DNA of 64,000 bases from Caenorhabditis elegans (GCF_000002985.6 NC_003282.8:15624001-15688000), one strand, 5' to 3'; numbered from the stretch's first letter, positions 1 through 12,147 are shown. The notes: generated from the letters alone by a model not told the origin. Translations and numbers: made by a program.

Positions 1-2557
1 CAATTGTAACAAGTTGAAATTCATATTCTTTTAAAAATCCAACTTTTTGAAAACAACTATATGTTCTACTCGTTCATAAATAACTGTTCACTGAAAAATA
101 TGTCATTAGGTGTTACTTCTCACAAATTCTTAAATTAATAATTTCAAAGTTGCACTTTTCTGCTGAGAAACACAAAAATCTTAGGAGTAATAAAAAAAAA
201 TGTTTGAAGTATTTTTGTGAAAATACTGAAATAGTCGATTTTTATAAAAATTGGATTTTCAAATATCTGATTTCTCACAAAGTTTTCCAAAACGTAATTT
301 CACCGCGAATTCAGTAAATAAATAAAAATGATGTTTCAGGAAGTGTTTAAAAATTGTGTAAAAAATTAGAAAAACAGTTGGAATAACAAATACGATAAGT
401 CGCTCTTTTTTGTTGAAAAAACATTTTAAAAAATTATAATATTTTGTGCGATTTTAAGAGGTCAAAAGTTTGAAAACTTGATTTCAATATGCAAAGGATA
501 TAATCAAACTTTTTTCAGTATTGAGTTTCAAAAAAAGAATGTGCTGAAATTAGCAAATTTAATTTACGTTTGAAATAAAAAACGTTTGAAAATTTCATTT
601 GTTCTTATAATTGGAAATTAACGAAATAGTTGGGAAGCTGTAAATAATATCCATATCAGTTGCGAAATAATTTTCTTCCAGTTTCAGGGAGTTCACGTAA
701 ATGTTTTTAAAAATAATGTTTTTTGTTAAAGTGGACAATAATATCATATTCTGTTAAATTGTATATAAACTTACAGCAATCTGAAATTGAAATATTGTTC
801 TGTAACACCACGTTGAGAAATAACAATGTGATTCAATTGACGTGATTTCGTTCTGTTTCTTGTGAAATAATACAACTTTGTGGAGAGTAATATTTCAAAT
901 ACATTCATTAATTGAAATTAATCCTATTTTGATAAACATAATGATATTAATTCTATTTTAAAAAAATTGGAAAAAAAAAACTGAGAAAGCAGTCGTTTTG
1001 TGACCATTGATTTAAATGTTATAAAAATAATATTTATTATTTATTACACTTCAGGGTTTTCTACTATACTACGAATGGATTTCACAAAACACTCAGAAGA
1101 TATCGTACGTGTGAAACTGTGAATTTTTTGTTGAAGTTAGATTTTTAAACTTACTATTAATCACAATAGATTTTTGAAGAACTTTTTTTTATATTTTACA
1201 GTTTAATTGAATGTCATACGACTAGTAAATCTAAAAGCAAACATCAAATATCAACACTAAACTACCGTGCATTTTATTGAACTCCTCTTTATACACACAG
1301 AAGCGGGAACTTTTTTTTTTCAATTCATCCCACCAGATATTTTGAAAGAAAATAGAAAGTGGTATTTTTTAAACTGCTTTACAATTTTCTCCAAAACAAT
1401 AATACAACGTTTAGTGTCAAGAGCATTTTCAAAGAGTTACGCCTTCAAAACTTCAAATTATTTTTTTAAAGAAAAAATTACTGTTTTAGCGAAGTCTTAT
1501 AACGTTTCTCGAAAATGGATTAAATATTGAATTCTGATTTATTCGACAAGAAGATTTTATTTTTTCTTCAAAAAACTAGAAAATTTGAAAAATATTGAAC
1601 TTGAAATTTAAAAAAATGTGGCAGATAACGTAGAAAATCCAAAAAATGAAGTATAATCGGCGTAAAAATTTTCTCCGGTTTCATCAAGTTCATAAACAAG
1701 TGAAAAAATTTTGTCAGTCGGTGAGAAATCAAAATGTGGAAAAGTTTTTTTATTTTATTTAAATTATATTCATTACCACGCACAAAAAATTGTCAGAAAA
1801 AGCTGGAAAAATTCATGTTGTCTCTAAAACTTTTGGAATTCAAGATAAGATCGAACTTTGCGTTGAAAAACTATCTCGAAAATTACAAATACAAATGTTT
1901 CTCTGTTTTCACGCGCTCAGAAGTTTTTGCTGGTATCGTTTCTTTAAAAATTATTTTCTTGAAAGAAATTAATAAACCAATTTTTTTAAAACTGAAATCC
2001 GCCCATGCATTAATTTAAACAACGCATAAGACATTTTTGTGAACACAGGGAAACAGTAAAACAAAGTTTTTATTTTGTAAAATTTTCAAATATCTCAGTT
2101 TTGCAGTAAAAAATAAGGTTTCAGAAATTGGAGATTTTTTGTGATTTTTATGCCGCGATAAATTTTTATTAAATTCAAAAAGTGTGCGACTTTAAAAAGT
2201 ACTGTAATTTCTCTTGACGGAATTTATATCCACTTTTCATAGTTCGTTGATAAAGTATGTTTTTGAAAACTCAAAGTAACAAATTAAGAAATAATTATAA
2301 AAAATCTATAAAATTCACTATCAAAGAGAGCTTTAAATTACAAAAAAAAGTCGTGTCAAGACCTTGTACCGTAATTTTGACTGCAAAGTTATATCAAAAA
2401 CATTCAGAATACCACCAAAAAGTTTGAAAAAAAGCTGAACTAATTGAGCTGTTTGAAACATGAAGATTTGGATTTAAAAATGTGAATGTGTTAAACGGAA
2501 ATAAATAATCCACTGTTTCACTTTTTGATTAAATAACTCAGGTTATTCAGTTGTTAT

Positions 2558-2578
2558 TTCACATTGTCAGAGAAAACT
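2558..2578 (+). ncRNA. Candidate 21U-RNA (piRNA)
   Basis: CTGTTTCA at 2513-2520; TATT places the 5' U 38 nt downstream. Expression is inferred from the motif only. Confidence 0.45.
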
Positions 2579-2949
2579 TACAAAAGAAAAAACAGAAAAA
2601 AAAAACGAAAAAGTCAGTTTTACTTCCAAAAAACTGAAATAAAATCAAAATTTTCCTGTTTTGTGGAAAAGTTTTTTCTTTTTCAATTTTTTTGATCGAA
2701 GCTATTGAATATTCAGTAACTTACTACAAGTTTGCACAGACAAACTATTTATTTTTTCCCATCAGATTGTAAGCTGCTTGGCAGAAAAACTGAAAATGTA
2801 AAAAAGAGCAATTAACCGTTTATCAAAACATAAAAGTTGTGTAATCAAAACTTTGATTTTAATTTTTTACTGTTTTATGGACAAACTCATCAAATAAAAA
2901 TTCACTGTTTCACACTGTTTTCAAACTATTCATTTTTATTTGTAATCGT

Positions 2950-2970
2950 TCTTGATGTGATATTCAAACA
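2950..2970 (+). ncRNA. Candidate 21U-RNA (piRNA)
   Basis: CTGTTTCA at 2905-2912; CGTT places the U at 38 nt. A near-copy CACTGTTTTCA follows the octamer directly. Confidence 0.45.
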
Positions 2971-3323
2971 AGCGAAAATAAACAAGTAAAAGATATAATT
3001 TCCACAATTTTGAGTAAAAATTATGATTTCAAAAATAGAATGAATTTTTGAACGTTATACATTCTACAACGTATTTTCAGAAAAGGCATTGGTTGAATAA
3101 AATTCAGGAAACAGTAAAAAAATTTAATAAATAAAGTTTTGTATTCTTTTGATTTTGGAAAAATTGAAAAAAAAACTGCATCAGAACGACTATAATTTAA
3201 AAACTAAAGTTGATGAGAAAGAGTTAGTTGATGAGAAAGAGTTATGGCAGTTTTCATGTGAAAAAATCTACAAGTTAATTGACATATTTTTCAAAATAGA
3301 ATAAACACGTAAAATAGTCCTTT

Positions 3324-3344
3324 TTTCAGAAAACACCACGATCA
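3324..3344 (-). ncRNA. Candidate 21U-RNA (piRNA)
   Basis: Minus-strand octamer at 3382-3389; YRNT places the U at 3344, 38 nt away. Confidence 0.45.
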
Positions 3345-4694
3345 TTAACACAAAAAACCATGAAATATCTTATGATAACATTGAAACAGTCGAATGAATT
3401 TTTAATCAATTTTCTTACATTTTTTGTTTTCCAAAAGAAATGAGTTCAAATTTTTAATTTTTTGATAAAATAGTTTAATAGAAACATTGGTATTAGTTTC
3501 TAAAAAACTTTAAATTCTACTGATTGCACCACGGTAAAATTATTCAGTCAAATCATGAGGCGTTATTCAAACTCTGGGATCTCTGGAAACAAAACTTTTT
3601 TCTTGAAATAAGTCGACTTTACAAGTAGTTTATAGATTTAACCGTATGCTTTAAAATAATAAATTATTCAAAATTTGAAAGTATTTCTATACACATGTTT
3701 CAGCAATGTTTTATAGAGTTTTTCGATAATAAATTGTGTTTTAAAGAAAAGGTGTAGAGTTTCTGTTTTTTGAGTAAAAAGGTACATCTAGAAATGTCTA
3801 GAAATCGCCAAAATGTTTGCACCAATTCAACTATTGCTGGGATAAAAAATTCTCTGGTTTTATGAATTTGTTGATATGGGAATTCTTTTAAATTTTAGTT
3901 ATTCGGTTTTGTTTCGAATTATATCCTGCTGAAATTAGAAAATTTAAATGTTTTGTAAAAACCTTTGAAACTGAAAATTCACAATCGCGAATTATAAAGC
4001 ATCGATAAATTGAGAGTAACATAATTTTCTTCGGTTATATCAGGAAATTGAAACAGTGATTTTTTGAACTTTTCAATAATTTAAATCCCTTTTTGAAAAT
4101 CCGAGTTATTGAGCACATATTAAAATAACTTTATGCAACCGAGTACCTGAAATAAGGCCAACTTCAGTTGTTGAAAAAATTTCCTGGTAATTGAAAAAAA
4201 TTTTCAAAAAAATGTTTGATTTGCTTCATCATGTTGAGATAAAATTAGCCCATTGAAACACGAAAATTTTTGGTCGGCTTATCAAGTATTTGAAACCGTG
4301 AAAAATATTATATTTTGTCGGATCGGATTTTGAACACTGTTTTAGCGAATATTTTTCCTTACTTGATCACTAAACTTCAATATAAAACATTGGGAAAAGA
4401 TGCAATATGCAATGAAATAATAATGTTTCCAACGTAGCACTGTGACAAAAATTCATAAAAACGTTTTCTGAGCATATGGAAACAGTCATTTTCTTAATTT
4501 TCTGGCAATGTGTGTTGAGTGTATTGAATGGAAAACAGTGATATTTTTGAGCTTCAAATTGGAAAGATGATTTGAAGTTAACTGGTGCCCCAACAGTTTT
4601 TTTTTAAATTTCCAATGTTTTTACACTTTCGAAAAAAAATTGATGGGGCCTCTGATAAGCAGATTTTAAACTAATCATTTTCTGTGGAAAAAAT

Positions 4695-4715
4695 TATTTT
4701 CTTACGAAGTTCATA
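4695..4715 (-). ncRNA. Candidate 21U-RNA (piRNA)
   Basis: Minus-strand octamer at 4755-4762; the YRNT U lies at 40 nt, one base longer than the best-fitting sites. Confidence 0.35.
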
Positions 4716-5721
4716 TTAGTTTAAATAACTCATCAGATTGTTTTGTGAACATACTGAAACAGTGAAATAATTTTTTTCTGTTGAAGTGGGCTGAATTCTT
4801 CCGATTATCTGATCATTTTACGCAGTTTTTCAGGTCTTCAAAATGTGATTTAACTTGGAATTATAATAGAATTCTCAACTCTAAAAAAAATTAATTTGTT
4901 CAAAATTGTAAAATTGAACGTGTATGTTTCAGCAATGTATTAACTTTTCTGGGGGAAAAAGCGCTTCACTAAGTAGTGTTTATAAAATAAATAAAAGTTA
5001 CATAACAAAAAATGGAAAAAACGAGCATGAAAAAATAATTGTTTCCTGTTTTATGAATTTGTTAAAGAAAAGACTATTGGTTAAGATCTCAATAGCTTCA
5101 TTAATTTTTTAATTGGAAAAGTTTTGTCTGTCATTAACTTTTGATAACTTCGATGATTTTCTTTGTTTGATTAATCTTAAATTTCTTATATTATTTTTTC
5201 TTGTTCAAAAAGTCATCTGTTTCAATCAAGATGATTTTTAATTTCGAATGAAAATATTCCTCACAATTCCAAATATTTAAAAAAGTCGAAAAACTATTTT
5301 CTGTTTCAAATTGGATAGATTGGGACTCTCGTTTCTACTTTTACTTATTCGCGAATATAAAAACTTCAAACTACTCAAATCCTTTGTCACAATTTAACAA
5401 AAGATTGAGAAAGCTTTATTAGAATACAACTGCAATTGAGTTAATTTTACAAATCGATTCATTGGAAGCATATTAATTTTCAAATCTTTTATTAAGTTTT
5501 CAAAATAGCAAAAAATTATGATTTTTTTAAATATCAAATTTTAATTTCCAATGCCATCCAAATTTAAACAAGAGGTATTTTTGTACTTCTCCAAAAAATT
5601 GCAAATTAAATTTGAAGAGCTTTTTTTAACAAGTTTCGCTCGAAAAATTATGGTACAAAAAAACAAAAAAACTACTGTTTCAAAGTTGTTTTTAATGTTC
5701 TCTGAAATTGAAAGAAATTAT

Positions 5722-5742
5722 TGTTTGTTTTGAACCATAACA
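5722..5742 (+). ncRNA. Candidate 21U-RNA (piRNA)
   Basis: CTGTTTCA at 5675-5682; TATT with the U at 40 nt. Confidence 0.35.
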
Positions 5743-7454
5743 ATTGACCCCTAAATAATAATTTTAACAATAGAAAACAAAAAAAATTGTCTCAAAAAAT
5801 CGAAAAACTCACAATTAGGCGGAGCCGTTCGGAACTCCGGGTTAAAAAATATTCACGATGATTTTTTAATCCATTGGACTCTCATATTGTAGGAAACTTA
5901 CTTTCAATACTTTTAACAAGTTTATGAAATAGTGAAAAAAATTTCATGGTAAAACTCGTAATCTATTTGTATTATTGGAAATGGGGACTACATAATATAT
6001 ATTAAAAAAGTTTTCGGAACTTTGGAAATTAAAATTCTAAACATATAGAAACATTCAAAATTTTTTTATATTTCTGAGAAGATAAAATTCAAAAAAATTG
6101 TCTCGAAAAAAAATTGTATTTGTCTACTGCGTTTCAGTTTTTAAAACACTATTTATCCTTTTTCTGCAGTATAATTTTAAGACTGTATCATCATTTTTGA
6201 GATTAATCTGATGAGATAAAAAATAAAAGTTGAAAAAAGTTATATTGCATGTTTCAGCAAAATGTTATCAGGATCCTTGATTCTGGAAAGTCACTTTTTT
6301 TTCAAAATACAACCACAAGTTACAACTTGAATACTGAAATTAAAAGAATTCATGTTTTTTATCAAAACCTTCAAAATTCAATGTTAAGAACCTCAAAATC
6401 AAAAGAAAAAACGAATCTCCAGTTTTATAAAGTTCACAAAAATGTAAAAATGTTCCGTCAGTTGCTGGGGTTTTTTCTCACTTTGAAAAATATTAATAAT
6501 TAAATACTGATTAAATTAATGAAATCATTGAATTTTGAAAAGTTCAGAATTACCTCCAATTTCATTTCAACAAGTTTATAATGCTGTATTGAAAATTGAG
6601 GTGTCCAACTTTTTCTTCGAACTGGAAGTTAAAAATGTATGGTTTTGAAACTAATAGTTTCTGTGAATTTTAAAAATCAAAACTGAAAAAAACGAGCCTA
6701 ATAAATTACCTCTCTGAGTTCGAAAAATTATTTTCTCCGGTTTTATAAAGTTGTCAAAAAAGTTTTTAAAAAGAAAAAAAAATTACTACCAAAAATCGCT
6801 TTCAAATATATTCGAATGACCTAAAACCAAAATTTCACTACAAATATACCGATTTTAAAACTTTTGCTACCTTTTTGAATTTTCAACCCTGAAAAAAATT
6901 TAATAAAACGCACATTTCAGCAATGTTCTAAAACGTATCTCGATTTTAAAAAAGTGATGAGATTGGAAAAAAAAATTCAAGCTGAAAATTGGAAATTGAT
7001 AACTGGTCCAAAAGATTTATTAACATATCATTTGTCAAACTTTGCATTCTATGAAACATGTGAAACTGTAATTTTGTTTTTTGGAAATTTGAAGAAAAAA
7101 ATTTGCATCACATTTTTGTCTGTTTTAGCGAGCTTTTGTGATTAAAATTTGACGCTTTTCTGTCCATTTTGAAACTGCAAAATCTAAAAAAATAAAATTG
7201 TAAAAAAATATTAAGCCAGAAAAAACTACTGACTTGGAAATTTTGTACAGTGTGAAAAAAACAAATGTCTTTCAAAAATGGCCCAAAATTTATTCAACGA
7301 ACGTTTTTTCTGTAAAACATTCTTCAGAAACTAAACTAAAATATCTGAACCATGAAACCAGTTCAATCAAATTTTGATGTAATCTGCAAAAAACTGCAGG
7401 GGGTCGCAATGAAAGGAACATGCTGTGTGTTTTCCATTAATTCTTTACTATTTC

Positions 7455-7580
7455 CAAGGGCGACTGGTGGTTGCCTTTTTCTATTTTTTTGCTAACTTTT
7501 TGAAATATTGAATTTGATGCATATTTTAATGGTGAGTACTTGAATTGGCGTTTTCAATTTTATTTCAACTATTTCATAAT
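7455..7580 (+). repeat. Repeated gene-start module (ATG directly at a splice donor)
   Basis: Contains GCGACTGGTGGTTGCC, a C/T-rich stretch, GCTAA, and about 50 bp later AATGGTGAGT, an ATG directly joined to a strong donor. The same arrangement recurs at 24.3-24.4 kb (minus, at the start of the exonuclease gene), 26.8-26.9 kb (minus) and 27.86-27.99 kb (plus). Resemblance to the 27.9-kb copy continues past the donor (TTTCAACTATTTC). It is probably a detached copy of a gene's promoter and first exon. Confidence 0.5.
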
Positions 7581-8049
7581 TTCCATGAAACAACAACAGT
7601 TTTCAATCAAATAATTTTTGTAAAAAACTGAGATTTGAACTGATATCCGAAAGAAATTTAGATTTTTCTATCAAATTTTTGCAAAAATCAATGAACTCCA
7701 GGAATATTTTAATTCAAAACAAAACAAAAAAAACTACAGTTTCAGAGATGTGTGATAATGTTCTGTAAAATTGAAAGAAATGATAGTTGTGCTACTTTCC
7801 CACAAATGCTACTAATTTTTCATTTTGAAAAATTTCACGGTTTCATAGAGTTAACAAAAAATTAGCAATTTTTTATTATTTTAGTATTTTAGTACTACCT
7901 TTTTTATCGAATTTTTATGATTTGCGTAGGGGGTTTGCATTGAATCATAACATTTTACGTCCTGATTGACCGTTTGGAAGATTTGTATTTTCCAAAAATT
8001 ATTAAAAGAACAACTTTAACAATAAAGTTTATTCAATAGTACACAAATT

Positions 8050-8250
8050 CTAGGCAAACATATCTCTAAAACAGGAATTCGCGGAATTTGACCTCTTCGG
8101 ATGCTTTTTTTTATTCGCATTGTAAGTCACAGGTCGCCCGTGGTAACGCTCCCGTTTTGTAGTATCGGGTGGGCCATCGGATGTTTCAGCTTGTGGTTCT
8201 TTTATAAACTCTTCAGTGAGCTCACATTGCCGGTATTTCCTGCCGCTCAT
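8050..8250 (-). CDS. Tiny basic protein with YHGRPV motif (paralogue of the 10.74-kb gene)
   Basis: Single exon of 66 codons. I do not recognise a named family. The protein is hydrophilic, with no membrane segment or signal peptide. Its only clear signature is KRERYHGRPV near residues 32-41, matched by KRDRYHGRPV in the gene at 10739. Immediately upstream on the minus strand is TTTTCAG, 15-17 bp before the ATG, so the 5' end is either trans-spliced or carries a 5'UTR intron, as the 10.74-kb gene seems to. AATAAA lies just past the stop near 8030. Local GC is well above the flanks, which supports a real gene. Function unknown. Confidence 0.65.
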   Translation of the reverse strand: MSGRKYRQCELTEEFIKEPQAETSDGPPDTTKRERYHGRPVTYNANKKKHPKRSNSANSCFRDMFA

Positions 8251-8279
8251 TGAAGATGAATCGATCTGAAAACTAAACA

Positions 8280-9040
8280 GGAAAAATGTTAATATCGAAA
8301 TACTTTTTGGTTCGATATTACGGTTTTATACTACATAATTTTCAAATTTGAATCACGCCGCTGCTAGTATCTTATCGTTTAATCACAGGACCGCCACAAA
8401 AAATCAAACCATTAAGAGTGAGCAAACAACTAAAGCGCTTCAAAATTAAGCTTGTTTTGGTTTTGTAGAAGACCAACTGGTAAACAATATTATGGGCTCA
8501 TGCTGATTGATTGGGCACGCCCGGTTATACCGTATGCCTACAAATTTGCAATATACCGCAGGCCAAACAAGTTTGAAAAAAAGCTATATTAATAGAAAGC
8601 TAAGAGCTGCTAACGTGAAAATTTAATTTCTGGGAAACTGTGATACTTATTGTAACTTCCCCAAGCTCAGCAAAAGTGCCCAGTTGTGAAAATATTTTTG
8701 GCAAGTTTCAAAGTGATCTGTAGTTTGGACTCAATGAAAGTCCAACTTTTAAGCGGCGCCAATATGACAATTGTGCTGGAGATAATTGTTGAAAATCAAT
8801 GCTCACCCTTAATGATGTCATGTGAGTTCCACGATAAGAAGCTTTAAATTCACGCCTACGCCTTACAACTCATCTCTGTTCATATATATGAAGTTTGTAC
8901 AGTTTTCCAGGCAACTACAGTTTTTCAAATACTCTCAAAAAAAGTCTTTAAATTTTAACAGATCCTGAACACCCTTTTTTCAAGTTTTTCCAACCAAAAA
9001 CTCCAAGTTGTGCCTTCCTTTGCTCATTCTTCAGAAATTC
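8280..9040. repeat. Intergenic spacer shared between tiny-gene cassettes
   Basis: No gene seen. Parts of it (GTGAGCAAACAAC near 8420; a stretch around 8490-8545 with TTATGGGCTCATGCTGATTG and a CCGTATGC element) resemble the DNA upstream of the 19.5-kb gene (18850-19110). The small gene at 9.2 kb therefore appears to have been copied with about 0.7-1 kb of upstream DNA. Confidence 0.4.
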
Positions 9041-9048
9041 ACGATCAG

Positions 9049-9130
9049 TTATCAGAAGCGTGTACAAATCAAACTGATAAGGTAACGAAGACGAAATGGG
9101 CGGGGACATGCAAAATCCTCCGTATAAAAA
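9049..9130 (+). promoter_or_regulatory. GATA sites and TATA box of the 9.2-kb gene
   Basis: CTGATAA occurs at 9049-9055 (minus) and 9074-9080 (plus). TATAAAAA lies at 9123-9130, about 70 bp before the ATG, preceded by GGGCGGGG. The GGCGGG...CGTATAAAA layout is shared with the genes at 10739, 17512 and 19528. CTGATAA is the known binding core of intestinal GATA factors (ELT-2 type); gut expression is an inference. Confidence 0.5.
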
Positions 9131-9199
9131 GTAGGCATGAAAGAAAGAAATTCAGTTCTCCTTCAATTTTCTCACTAATTTTCCAACTTCCAGCCAAAA

Positions 9200-9474
9200 A
9201 TGCCAAAATCGAAGCCGGGAACCGTCGGAAATGACATGGCGGGAGCACTTGCTGGCCGTCACGACGATGAACCTCCAATCTCTTCAAACTATCAGGGACG
9301 CCCTGGGAATGCCGATCCCAATTATGCATGTAAGCTTGACTAGTGTTAACGGTCTAAAATAATTCAAGATTCTCAGATCAACCGCGTGCGGATAACTAAC
9401 AGACTGTCTCCGATTGGACCAAAGACCATATGAAGGCCGCCAGAGAGAAGGCCGCGGAGAAGAGAAATAATTGA
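9200..9474 (+). pseudogene. Tiny two-exon protein related to the 17.5/19.5-kb pair, shortened or decayed
   Basis: Exon 1 is 9200-9329 and exon 2 begins at 9377 after a 47-bp intron (GTAAGC...TCTCAG). The start is the ATG just after CAGCCAAAA, matching the start context of the 19.5-kb gene. Residues 1-43 hold GTVGNDMAGALAGRHDDE and NYQGRPGNADPNY, nearly as in the paralogues. In exon 2 a TAA at 9397-9399 ends the protein after about 50 residues, where the paralogues read GCA. The same frame then stays open and conserved (DWTKDHMKAAREKAAEKR) to the TGA at 9472. So it is either a recently shortened gene or a young pseudogene. AATAAA at 9490-9495. Function unknown. Confidence 0.6.
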
Positions 9475-9499
9475 ATTTGAAGAATTGTTAATAAATGTT

Positions 9500-10500
9500 G
9501 AGCATTGAAATTTTGTTGGCATTTTGGCATTTTTAAATGAAACAGAAGAAATGTGGAAGCAGAAATCGGGTCTGAAATTTAATGGAAATTGTTCAAAACC
9601 TGTGAAAATTGACCAGGTAGCAGAAAAATGCTGTAGAAGTTTGATTACAACAAAGGATGGAATTTTGTACGGCTGAACGGCTAAAAATTAATTTATATTA
9701 TTGAATAAACTTGAAATTGATTTTGGCAATATTTCAATAGACCTATGCTTTTTGGTTTTGAGAATTATTAGTTTATACCGAGATTGTTCGTTTTTACACT
9801 GAAAAATACTTTTTTAAAAAATTATTTAGAAATTTCCTGATGGTTTTTGTTTTGGGTTTTGTTTTATTCTGTGAAAATTGAATTTAAACTAATTCAGTGA
9901 GTTCCAAACAATCCCGAAAAAAACATTTTTTTAGAAATTTTTATCAATTTTTTTTTCAAAAATTTCATTTTGTTACGTTGAAAATTGTAAAAATACTAGC
10001 TTTCCATAAGAATATTAATATGAAAATTCACATTGTTCACAATTACTTCTGAAAAATAAATTCTAAATTTCAAATTTTCAGTGAAAATTTTCATTTATTG
10101 GAAACAACTCTACATTTCTAGAGAAATAAGTTTTTCAATTTTTTCAAAAAGTTACCGAAAACATCCGCTAAACGTCCTCTTTCAGAAAACATATCTGAAT
10201 AAATCTTATGTAATGTGGCTCTAAAGTTATGCCCATTTGGAAAAACTATGCTCATTTTAGCCCCTGAGCCAGGCCGTCTAATTCTATGCAGAATAGGCAG
10301 ACTGAGTTCTTACCGCAAAATTGAAAAAAAAAACTGTAATTTTTTTAAAGCCTATATGATGCAAAAAGCACAAAAAAAATTCCACAGAAAACCGGAAACC
10401 ATCAAAACTTCTCGCTACAGTACCCTGGGCGTGTCCAACCAATCAGCAAGCCCCATAACTTTGATGAACAGTTGAAGTTGTAGTTTCTGGTGACTCATTA
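9500..10500. other. Intergenic DNA without a visible gene
   Basis: A/T-rich, no recognisable coding region. A stretch near 10415-10465 (GCTACAGTACCC, CCCCATAACTTTGATGA) resembles dispersed repeat sequence seen elsewhere in the window. Confidence 0.4.
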
Positions 10501-10572
10501 CCGGAAACTAGACTTGCTCACCTTTACCTGCTTCCCGTGGCGGTCTTTCAGATCTTAAGTGCATGGTAATAA

Positions 10573-10664
10573 AGATAAGAGCACAATTTTTTCTCATTTT
10601 TACCGAATTGCTCTCTGGAGCTCGAAAAAAAGGCGGGATTCAAGCTGGACAAATTCGTATAAAA
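10573..10664 (+). promoter_or_regulatory. GATA site and TATA box of the 10.74-kb gene
   Basis: AGATAA at 10573-10578 and TATAAAA at 10658-10664, with GGCGGGATTCAAGC between them. The same GGCGGG-TTCAAGC-CGTATAAAA module precedes the genes at 17.5 and 19.5 kb, although the proteins differ. Confidence 0.5.
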
Positions 10665-10738
10665 CCTCGAAAACAATTACAAAATACAGGTCAGTGCACA
10701 TTTTCCCTTCACTAACCTTTCAATTTTCAGCAGCAACG

Positions 10739-10927
10739 ATGAGCGACAAGAAGCACCAGTGTCAGACAAAATGTAGTGGAGAACCAGAAACTAGAAAATC
10801 TCATACTGAAGAGCAGAAGGACTCACCCAGCAAACGCGATAGGTACCACGGTCGACCGGTTGCACAGAAGATCCGAAAGCCTGGAGATGGATCAATTCCT
10901 ACTAATGATAGCATTATCTATGGTTAG
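10739..10927 (+). CDS. Tiny basic protein with YHGRPV motif
   Basis: Single coding exon of 62 codons. The chosen ATG lies 8 bp after a TTTTCAG acceptor. A donor-like ACAGGTCAGT at about 10687 suggests a short 5'UTR intron of roughly 40 bp, transcribed from the TATA box at 10658. The protein starts MSDKKHQCQTKC, is very hydrophilic, and carries KRDRYHGRPV at residues 32-41, the motif shared with the 8.05-kb gene on the other strand. AATAAA follows near 10968. No known domain, signal peptide or membrane segment. Likely a member of a local family of short, possibly gut-expressed genes; function unknown. Confidence 0.7.
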   Translation: MSDKKHQCQTKCSGEPETRKSHTEEQKDSPSKRDRYHGRPVAQKIRKPGDGSIPTNDSIIYG

Positions 10928-11364
10928 AATATGCTTATATTTCTCTTTGGTTCAACATCTGATCTTCAATAAATGTACATATATTATTATTCTTCAATTG
11001 GTTTTTTGGGAAATTTGTGAAAAAAAAAACTCGGTTTCTCTTATAGAATAAGAGTTTCCATAAAATCCTGATGTCGCGAGGATTTATTCAAATTGTTTTT
11101 AATTAACTTCCAAAATTTTCCAATGCACGAAGCTGATGCATGAAGAGCAAAAAGTGGCTCTTGAGACTCACTATCAGTTAGGACCTTCATGTAGGCCCGA
11201 AAACGACTACCGCGCCCGTCATTCGGCGACCTCCGCCTGGTTTGCGCCGCGCCTCCTGTACATTGCGGCGCTGAACCCGAAAAGTGTCGGCCGCGTCGAA
11301 ACAACCGCCTTTCGTTCTATGTGGTGTAAACGCCAATCCTTTGACTTTTCGCCATAGTGTAGAA

Positions 11365-11430
11365 ATGAAACGTAGGCGGGCAGGTTAGAGCAGGCGTCAG
11401 GCCCTGAAACCGCGCCTGCCTCCCATGAAA
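11365..11430. repeat. GC-rich dispersed repeat
   Basis: GTAGGCGGGCAGG and CGCGCCTGCCTCC elements, a GC-rich style common in C. elegans dispersed repeats. The block 11140-11430 is unusually GC-rich, but no frame looks like a known protein. Confidence 0.4.
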
Positions 11431-11761
11431 GCCTCAGATTCAGTCATAAGAATTAAGTCCAAAGTCTCCCGCTGACTCATCCAACTTTTTCTGAAAAATT
11501 GTCACCTGGGTCCTTATCAATTATGCGAAGCACTGATAACAGGGTTTATGGCGAGCAACCTTACATCAACCATTCATCGGAAATAAAGAAAAACTTGCTA
11601 ACTCTTAATATCTGGTTCTTGTTGAGGGAAGGTCTCGCAGGCAGTAAGACAGGGGCCACCAACTGCTACAAGTTGACCTCTTCTCATTGTCTAAAACTCT
11701 TCCCTCTCTCCGCGTTTGCTCAAGGGCTCTTCTGTTTCAGTCATCTTGCTCTTCACTCGAC

Positions 11762-12147
11762 ATGGCTACCGTCCCTTTTCTTATTCTCCGTCTCCCAGAA
11801 TCTGCACTACAAAAGTCTCTGAAACATATGAGCCTAGCGGAACAGTGAGTTTAAAAGTAACTTTACTTAATTTAATTGTTCATTTTCAGTTTATCTCTAT
11901 CATTTCGTGTCGAACAACACTCAAAAACTCATCACATCGTTGTATAGAAAATCTAAATGTTATTTCTTTTGGCTAGAACCATCGCTTTCGTTTAGTCTGT
12001 CCACAGAACTTCATAATCGTTGGAGATTTAATTTCGATCTTGGCGAATCGAATGTAGAAATACACAAATCAGCAGGGTATAATCATGAATCTGTAATTAT
12101 AGAATTACCAGGAATAACTTCAAGAAGCTGGATCGAACATATCATTT
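11762..12147 (+). pseudogene. F-box (fbxb-type) gene, frameshifted and cut short
   Basis: The first exon (11762-11844) reads MATVPFLILRLPESALQKSL, a typical nematode F-box B start (PFPxLRLPxLALQxVLKxM), and ends at GTGAGT. Exon 2 begins at 11890 after TTTTCAG. Its first codons (HLSLSF) fit the F-box continuation, but the family-like text SNNTQKLITSLYRKSK and the later GITSRSWIEHII (start of the F-box-associated region) lie in another frame, so one frameshift near 11905 is implied. The gene stops at 12147, exactly where the GGGACTA minisatellite begins, and the normal C-terminal half (usual length about 300 residues) is absent. F-box proteins bring substrates to SCF ubiquitin ligases; this copy is probably dead. 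Confidence 0.6.

Larger units (their letters stand above)
1..7430. other. Left piRNA (21U-RNA) domain, gene-free A/T-rich DNA
   Basis: No gene is visible. The DNA is a succession of A and T runs spaced roughly every helical turn (PATC-like texture, judged by eye), as is known for C. elegans germline-expressed chromatin and the chromosome IV piRNA clusters. Exact CTGTTTCA copies start at 2513, 2905, 5217, 5301 and 5675 on plus, and the reverse complement at 3382, 4049 and 4755. Near matches such as GGAAACAG (around 2049, 3105 and 4478) are also present. The copies at 4049, 5217 and 5301 lack a YRNT at the 38-40 nt spacing and are not listed as RNA genes below. The first 2.5 kb holds no exact motif. 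Confidence 0.7.

Noticed and set aside
11041-11357. GC-rich open frames of 73-87 codons on both strands
   Set aside because: High GC alone keeps them open; no motif, promoter or splice pattern, and a dispersed repeat follows.
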